From Protea cynaroides (taxonomy: Eukaryota; Streptophyta; Magnoliopsida; Proteales; Proteaceae), in NCBI GenBank assembly GCA_028583415.1, contig CM053276.1, positions 64,317,071-64,381,070 of the forward strand: a DNA stretch of 64,000 nucleotides. Reading direction: 5' to 3'. The notes beneath the pieces are model-generated. The model had not been told where the DNA came from, did no database searches, and saw only the letters and a program-made list of their open reading frames with translations. Position 1 is the first letter of the stretch. Each line of letters starts with the position of its first letter. The position numbers were made by a program, and so were the translations under genes. Below are positions 57,095 to 64,000 of this stretch, piece by piece.

Positions 57095-59331
57095 CTTTGG
57101 TCTCATTGTCCTTGAGCTTTTCAGTGATAGTTGATAGCTCTCAAAAATACTTCATCACATTATCATTTTCAACATAACTGGTACTACAGGCAGATCAATA
57201 AACTATGTTCTAACCACTTTAGAAATTTTATTTCTATCCCTTGGATTTCTCTTAGATAATCCCTTCACAATATTTCTCATCTTAATAATGCTACACATAA
57301 CCTCAATAGTAGAATATCTCACAATTAATGTAAACTACTATAAAAAATACATCTAGGTCAAACGATCCTAGACTAGTCTCCAATATTTTCATAATAAATT
57401 TTATCCTTTGTCCCAAGAAGAATGGAAAAGAAACTACCCAACTATATGATACATTCACTGAGACAGACATCCTAGGAAACATAAACCATCGTTATTATAT
57501 GAGTCTAAATACAAATATCATGCAATAGATAAATTACACAAGACTCATATAAACACATGCAACTTATATTTACTTATACTTTGTCCCGAATAAAAAAAGA
57601 TAGATATCAAAACATTCTTTGTGACAACCATACTTGGTTGAACACATCAGTCTATGAGTCTAAACATAGTATCAAACAACTGAAAACTCATATATACATC
57701 TTTTACTTGCACTAACCATATCAAAATATCCATGCAAGTAAATATCCATTTTTTTTTCAAGAGTTAACCAACTACACATTCTCCTTTGGGATAAACATGC
57801 AGTGGTCTTCTCAGTTTCTGTGTAATAACTGTGAAAAAATAATGACTCTCAAAATCCCACCACCTTTGGGCTAATGAGACCTCTAAAGCCAAAACCCTTT
57901 CAACTCATATGCATGAACATACCTTTAACTTTGACAATACCACCTTTGAGTTAGCACTCCCTTTCTTAGCTATTTTTTATACCATAGAAGATAGTGTATT
58001 AAATAATGTATCATTTATTGTACATGTAAATGCATAAATTTAGGGTTTAAGGACCACCATGTTGGAACTGAGTGTACCACTTTGGTAGATTTCATCTAAT
58101 TTTCATATGACACCCACAAACCTTAATTTGAACAAAACTTGACAATGCCACCTTTAGGTGTACATCATCCTTACACAAGCATTTACAAATATATGAACTT
58201 TGAATTTGAAGACATCATGATGAAACTAAGTGTAACACTTTGGTGGAATCGATATAATTCCACAATGATATCCCCAAACCCTACTTTGCAGCACTATGTG
58301 AGTCAATAAACAAAACCTCATGCACACATAACTTTCTACATGCACCTGGTACAAAAAATAACTGACAAACAAGTAGAAAAACTGCAAACCAGATTAATTT
58401 GAGATACTTTTTAGTCTAAAACAAATTTTCTAAATCAAACTATGTACCAAACTGTAGAGCATGAAAATATGAACACAACGCAAAAAACCACGGTAAAATT
58501 CGACTCTCCTAGCACCCACAATCATTAATCAAAGTCCACACATACATTTTTATCCTGAACCGGGTCTGGGGCGGTTCAACCTGGTTCAGTTCGGTCTGGC
58601 CGGTTTGGTTTTGGTTAATTCGACCCCACTATTTAAAGCCCTTTTTTTTAAATACTTTGGTTCAAACCGAACCAAACGGTATGGGGTTAAACTGAACTGT
58701 GGTCTGGTCCGACGGTTCAACCACTGGGCCACCTGATCCACCCATTCAGATTTTTGGGTCAACTTATCAGGTTTTGGGTCAGGTAACTGGGTTAATGGGT
58801 TGGGTTGTCAGGTAGTTGACCAGGTCAGGCCATCGGATCATTTGATTAGTCTAACAGGTCGATTGACTGGGTAGCTAGGTTACACGTGCTGACCTGTACG
58901 TGTGCCCAGACCATGGTCTTGGGCCCAGGCTTGGTTCAGAATAGGTCTTAGATTGGGGCTCGGTTCTAGATCGGCCCAGATCATTGTTTCGGGTTAACTG
59001 GGTTGACTCGGTGACATCAGCCATTTCTCTTTTCTTTCATTTTTTAAAATAGTTGCCAGCTCTTGGATCTCTCACGCTTCTTCAGATGGCGTGTGAGAGC
59101 GTGTCTGGCCATCTCCGATGATGGTTTTTATACCTTCGGCTCCATCTCTTCGAGACCTATAAAATCTGGTATAATCTATTTTACTTTTCACTGGTGCAAT
59201 AATTTTTTCCATGGTACAAACCTTAGACAGGTTCATACGAAAATTTGAGGGAAAAATCTCTCCCTTTTCCAATCCAGTCAAACATAAAGTCTTTACAATG
59301 CTTTTCCATTGATCCTATGTCTGTATGGGAA
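57095..59331 (-). other. Interior (5' part) of the outermost element
   Basis: About 2.2 kb with no supported coding sequence. 58570-59010 is a stretch of low-complexity GGTT/CCAGGTC-type repeats (GGTCAGGTAACTGGGTTAAT style). Short minus-strand frames near 59070-59300 show no known domain. Immediately next to the LTR copy the minus strand could read ELSTITEKLKDNETK, which may be a scrap of gag. Confidence 0.5.
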
Positions 59332-59343
59332 GCTCTGATACCA
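59332..59343 (-). other. Primer binding site of the outermost element
   Basis: The minus strand reads TGGTATCAGAGC, a perfect iMet-tRNA primer consensus, one base inside the LTR. Confidence 0.9.
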
Positions 59344-59344
59344 C

Positions 59345-59767
59345 TGTAAGAATTTTTAAATTTCCTTTGGGTTTTTCCTATGATATTTCCCTTGAATCCT
59401 AACGAACACTCTACACAGATTACTAGAATACAATGAGCATTAAAAGAGATGATAAGACACATACCTCTTGTTGTAGATTAATTTTCGACCTTTTCCTTCG
59501 CTTTAAATACTTGGATCAGAGTCTTCTACAGCCTGTCGGGGATCCCTTGACCTTTTCTCTGCGTATGGGAACAGGAGAAGAAAAAATAACACCGTGGCTG
59601 TGGGGACCCTAACCATTGGTATTTATAATACCACCCCAATCTTGGACCAGTCCCACAGTGGACCAAGTTGGTCCATCTCTAATCATACTTAAACTGGTCT
59701 ACTTGTAACCAGACTCACACTGAACCAACTAACCTTATAATTAATTTGGCCCATAAAATATCTTACA
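59345..59767 (-). mobile_element. 5' LTR of the outermost element
   Basis: 423 bp, same length as 14183-14605. On the minus strand TGTAAGATATTTTATGGGCC to AAATTCTTACA. Confidence 0.85.
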
Positions 59768-60567
59768 TATAGTTGTTCCATTTGGATGAGTGACATGGCT
59801 TGGACGTGGGAACGTATCACTGATGTGAAGGGTCAGCTTAAGGGGTGGGTATAACACTAGACACATATACTGTAGGCGATGTGCACATGGTTTGTGGTGG
59901 CTGTATATCTTGATACGCCTTGGACACTATCCAAAATCCTGGACAGGTGTCTGTTTTATGCGAGATTAAGTATGCAAAAATGTTGCTTAATATTGTGCTT
60001 AGCACTCGAAAATAGGTTTAGGCACGGGGGTTTGCATCTGGGGCGGCATTCACTGTCGTAATAATGTTTGCTTAGTGGAGGCATACGTTCACGTGATTTA
60101 TTCGCTCTATGTGGTGATCTTGAGTGGTTTCGTGCGTAGTTTGTCGGCTAGGGATCGATAGTATTGCCACTAACTATCCCTCTGAGTCGGATGGCCCACT
60201 GTTCCGAGTCGTGCTATGAATGGTTCTCCGAACCTGGGAGCAAAGTGGGAAGTCAAAAGAAAAGTGGGGTTTTTTGAATACTCATACAGACGCCACGTGT
60301 TGCCCTGTGGTTTTAGGTGCACTTATCAGGTATCATTAGACATAAAAAAAAAAAAAGATTATCACAATAATGATAAACACATTTTAACTTATTTTTAGAT
60401 TTTAGATTATATTAATTTATTTTAAATATAAATAAATATTATAAACCATACCAAACAACTAATTAATATGACATATTGTATTATATAATTAGTTTTATAA
60501 TACATACCATAGAGAGCCTAAAGTACAATAAGTATTCACAAAGCATCCAATTTTTGGTCACCCTTTA

Positions 60568-60630
<63 letters not shown>

Positions 60631-61291
60631 GTCACCCATTGTAATGGACAGAACCTCCTAGTCCATGGGCTTTTTTACTTTTTTTTTTCTTGATACCAAG
60701 ATGGGCCCACTACAATGGTAATCCAGAGGGGAATTGTGCACCCAATAGGGGTGATGCAAGTAGGGCAGATGGAGGAAGGATATAGTGAAAGTGGGTGGCA
60801 TGTAAGTGCTAAATCAATTGATAAACGGTTTATCAGTTTGGTTCAATTTAATTCAAAGTTTTTATAGTATAAATCAAAATTGAAACTATTAATTGGTCTT
60901 ATTCTTTAAACCAAAATCAAATTATGTAACAATTAGTTTATCAATTTTGATTAATCGGTTCATAAAGAATTCTTGCATGGCTCATATGAAGGAACAAAAT
61001 TATATACTACATACAAATATCAAGACTACTATATTCTCATAAATTTAATCTCTTTCTCCACATATTTAACCCGTTATTTTTCCTGCTTCTTCCTTAGATA
61101 CTACATGAAGATATTCTACATGAAGATATGCACAATTAACTGGTTTTACTTAAGTTTTTATTCGGTTCAACGACTGTTAAATATAGTCCAGCATTAACCG
61201 TTGACTTTATTATTAATTATATTGTAGCTTATGTCGTAGCAATTTGAATGTATTACAGTAGTTAGCTTATGTGTTGACAATTGAGATTAAG
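59768..61291. other. Flanking DNA right of the nest
   Basis: Continues the host sequence left of 14183. No gene seen. It contains an (AT)n tract at 60571-60625 and AT-rich DNA with scattered inverted pieces (ATAAACGGTTTATCAG near 60821). Confidence 0.6.
60571..60625. repeat. (AT)n microsatellite
   Basis: Alternating AT over about 55 bp. Confidence 0.95.
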
Positions 61292-63566
61292 TGTAAGACC
61301 CGTATCAAACTAATCCGGTCTTACCACCTTGAACCAGGTCTACCCATCATGGTCGAGCCAAATGGATTAAGTGCGTGAGGGAGATCACGATCCCAGGTAT
61401 TAAACTGACCCAAAAACACTAAAATAAGGGGGAGGGTCGCATACCCAGCAAGGCAGGGTCGGACCCCCCAGTATAAAAGTCAGACACTGAGTTTTTAACC
61501 TGGGATTGGACATTTTAGAACCAGGGGTCGACGGGATCTCTGACCCCCTCATCAACCCCCAGTCTGCCGACAGAAATCGTAACTTAGGAACTTTCCAAAT
61601 TTCAATGGGATTCTTTCCTAATCTCAATGAGACTTATTTTGGGAGTTTCTACTCTATAAATAGGACGTCCCTAAGCCTCTTTCACTCCTTTTAGAACCCT
61701 AGTTGGATTGAGAAAAAGAGAAGAAAAGGAGAAGAGAAAGAGAAGAGAAGGAAAGTGGAGAAGAAGATCAAAGAGAAGGCTTCAGAGAAACAAACCTAAT
61801 TTTCAGGTATGGATACTATCTCCATGTAATTCTAAAGACCTTAGAGTAGATAGTGAAGAGGGAATGATCTAGGAGAAATCCAAATCATCAATTCATGGTT
61901 AGATTTTTATGAAAAATCATGGGGGAGATCATAAAAATCATGTAGGTGAATAAACTATGGTTCTAAGCCATAGAACATGTATGTAATGGATTGTAGAAGC
62001 AAGCCATAGGACCCAAACACGAAGGAATGGACTGCAGGATGAAAATTCGACTAAACCCACAGGGGGTTGCATGGGGGTCGATGGCCAATCGACCCTACCA
62101 GACCCTAACAATCCACCCCCAGTGTTCGGGAAGTCCAGAATCTGGGAGGTAGCACCCAGGGTCGATGGAACCTCCGACCCTGACATCGACCCCCAATTAA
62201 CAGCATGCTTTTTAAAATCAGAATTAATTCTAATTAAATTCTATCGATTTGATTAGGTCTTCTAGTGATATAATATTGATATTTAGTTGATTCTTAAAGC
62301 TTGAAAGAGGATCTACGATCAAGCAAAGGTGAGGGAACAAGACCTAAACTAATTGACTAATAATAAACTGTTTTATTCTTGAGTCTAAGGCCATGATTGA
62401 TTCTATGCGTGTATGGTTGTTATGTGCATTCAACATGTCATCCAATATTTCTATTATTACTGTTCATGCATATTTAAATTATTGTTATAACATGATGATG
62501 ATGATGATGATGATAGAAATAGGCATGTGAATGTATGTGTGTGGTTGGTGTGCTTGATGCGAGCGAGTATCAGGGAGGGTGTCATAGGCCGGGCCTCAGC
62601 ACTCTAGTTCTATCTCTAACTCAAGTCTTATCCACTGACATCGTCGTATCGCCATTGCCTTAGCAGAACTATTATGTCGTAGGGTATGAGGGGAGGTGGT
62701 CTCAGACCGTATAGTCTTTGACTCTGCCGGGGGGCCTTAGCCCTATCTCTATGGACATATTGAGGGATGCTGGGGTGAGGCCTTGGATACACTGATTGGC
62801 GTTAGGATTGGTTAGTTGCGAGCCCAGTTTGTAAGCCCTCGCCAGCAGGGGCTTACGTGTTGGTATGGGCAACTGGTATAGCAATAAACGTAACCTTTGC
62901 ATGTACATTGTCCATGGTGGGTGCATGTGGGATGATAATAAACGTTACCTTTGAGCGACTTCACACACTCGTGTATAGAGGTGCGGTATCAATAAACGTA
63001 ACCTTTGACCACCTATCCTTTCTATAACACATTGCAAACTTATTTACCAGACCAAAGATATGAATTGAATGTATGCATATGTTTGTTGCATTGTTTTGTT
63101 TGCTTACTGAGCCATGATGTTTGCTCACCCTCTCGACGTCGAATATTTTTAGTTGATGATGTAGATACTACGGTCGAAGATTTTATGAGTGCTCCGATGT
63201 ACGCGCGTATTGCTGTAATGGAAGCCGAAGACTTAGTGGATACGCATGACTCTTCATGCGAGTACAACTCATGCGTATTCGATTAGATTTTTATTTGAAT
63301 TTATAAAGGGATGTAATTGATATTCTATTTATTTATGTCTCAGTTGATACAACAATAACTTAATATTTTAATTATGATTATTACAGTTAGATTTCTCAGT
63401 TCATTTACTATAAGACTTCCGCTATTGTGTATTTATTATGATTATGGTTGTGGATGTGCATGATTTTATTTTTAATGGACATAGCCTATTAGAGATCCTG
63501 GTTGAACCGTTGATTTATTAGTGGTTCATCACATTGTTCTGAATGATGCAGAATTGGGGTGTGACA
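61292..63566 (+). mobile_element. Solo LTR of the gypsy family
   Basis: 2275 bp, TGTAAGACCC...GTGTGACA, flanked by TTAAG at 61287-61291 and 63567-63571. TATA box TATAAATA 61655-61662, donor-like GTATGGAT near 61807, second donor GTGAGGG near 62330, motif clusters of the GGGGTCGAC type at 61431-61560 and 62057-62193. Closest to element A, including three AATAAACG(T)TAACC blocks. Formed by LTR-LTR recombination. Confidence 0.92.
63164..63286 (+). CDS. Conserved LTR-encoded peptide block (solo LTR)
   Basis: Forty codons and TAG. T-V-E-D-F-M-S-A-P, A-V-M-E-A-E-D, D-T-H-D-S-S and C-E-Y-N-S-C-V-F-D (middle Cys to Tyr). No stop or indel although the element has lost all its other genes. Confidence 0.45.
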   Translation, partial: DTTVEDFMSAPMYARIAVMEAEDLVDTHDSSCEYNSCVFD

Positions 63567-64000
63567 TTAAGGGTGTCAACGGGACAGCCCGGGCAGGGCT
63601 GAACCGGTGTAGGGTTTTATAAGCCTAGTCCAAAACATGTCCATTAAGAGTTCGGACTGGGTTAGGCTGCGCTAGACATAATAACTAACGGGCTGGTTGG
63701 GTTGGGCTTATTGAGGTGATTTCAGGCTGGTTCGATTCTGTCGGGCCTACTTTATATGTAAGATATATAGCCTATTTTATTATTTCTATCTATAAAATTA
63801 GCATCATTTCTTCTATATGTATGTAATTCAGTAAATTGTAACAATTAACATATTCTTTTCAACTATAGATTCACATAATCTTTCGGATCAAGAAGTGAAC
63901 TATAATAGTGTAATATAATCCATCAAAATTTAAAACCATCAAAATTAAGAAACTAGGCCTAGATGGACCTTACCGGTGTTCGGGTTTGGTATTATTGGTT
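63567..64000. other. Right end of window, possible start of a small transposon
   Basis: AAGGGTGTCAACGGGACAGC near 63569 resembles the ends of plant hAT-type small elements (GGGTGTCAA...GGGC), followed by GGGCTGG/GGGTTGGG-rich DNA. The other end is not in the window, so this is only a suggestion. No coding sequence. Confidence 0.3.

Larger units (their letters stand above)
14178..59772 (-). mobile_element. Outermost LTR retrotransposon hosting the nested cluster
   Basis: Two similar 423-bp LTRs (14183-14605 and 59345-59767) in the same orientation are flanked on the outside by TATAG at 14178-14182 and 59768-59772, a 5-bp target duplication. A primer site beside the right LTR sets the orientation as minus. 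All sequence between about 15829 and 57094 is later insertions. The element's own interior is about 14606-15828 plus 57095-59344, roughly 3.5 kb, with no recognisable gag or pol, so it looks like a non-autonomous, copia-like element. Removing it joins host DNA cleanly at one TATAG. Confidence 0.8.

Noticed and set aside
57095..57145. Copia gag scrap ELSTITEKLKDNETK next to the LTR copy
   Set aside because: Too short, and a stop codon directly precedes it in frame; it could be chance.

Overview
This is nuclear DNA of a flowering plant. It holds one intact host gene in a landscape built almost entirely of LTR retrotransposons inserted into one another. The plant assignment rests on a plant-specific serine-rich protein (9819-10448), Ty3/gypsy and Ty1/copia elements with initiator-Met-tRNA-type primer sites, and a plant Tat-type LTR. 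Nothing seen fixes the species.

Layout. 1-4448: decayed 3' part of a Ty3/gypsy element and its 3' LTR, inserted in the gag of a minus-strand Tat-like element (4449-6402). 6403-7275: a Ty1/copia LTR end and gag broken by two small Mutator-like MITEs, each with a 9-bp target duplication. 7276-14182: the host island with the serine-rich gene. 14183-59767: a 45.6-kb Russian-doll nest. The outermost element is a copia-like, apparently non-autonomous minus-strand element with 423-bp LTRs and TATAG duplications on both outer flanks. Inside it is a large minus-strand Ty1/copia element (about 15829-57094). Inside that are three gypsy elements of one family: element C (17834-27800, minus, TSD GCAAT), element A (28741-45362, plus, TSD CTTCC) and element B (48200 to about 55110, plus, 3' half lost). 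Element A's 5' LTR in turn carries a 4.76-kb solo LTR (30325-35086, TSD GGTGG). 59768-64000: flanking DNA with another solo LTR of the gypsy family (61292-63566, TSD TTAAG).

The gypsy family is the interesting system. Comparing the copies in this window shows accessory features beyond gag-pol. (1) An antisense gene of about 450 codons lies between the primer site and gag; its N-terminal part resembles the 'putative plant transposon protein' domain. (2) A short intron of 68-83 nt lies exactly between gag and protease, with the same splice signals in three copies. (3) A 34-nt leader hairpin has compensatory changes. (4) A coding block of about 40 codons near the LTR 3' end is conserved as protein in all LTRs seen. 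(5) Clusters of a palindromic GGTCGA-type motif sit at the same two or three positions per element, with flanks that differ by subfamily. Together these suggest an element-encoded regulatory system (inference). Every copy is decayed: pol carries premature stops, and in element A all eight examined look like C-to-T or G-to-A changes, as expected from cytosine methylation.
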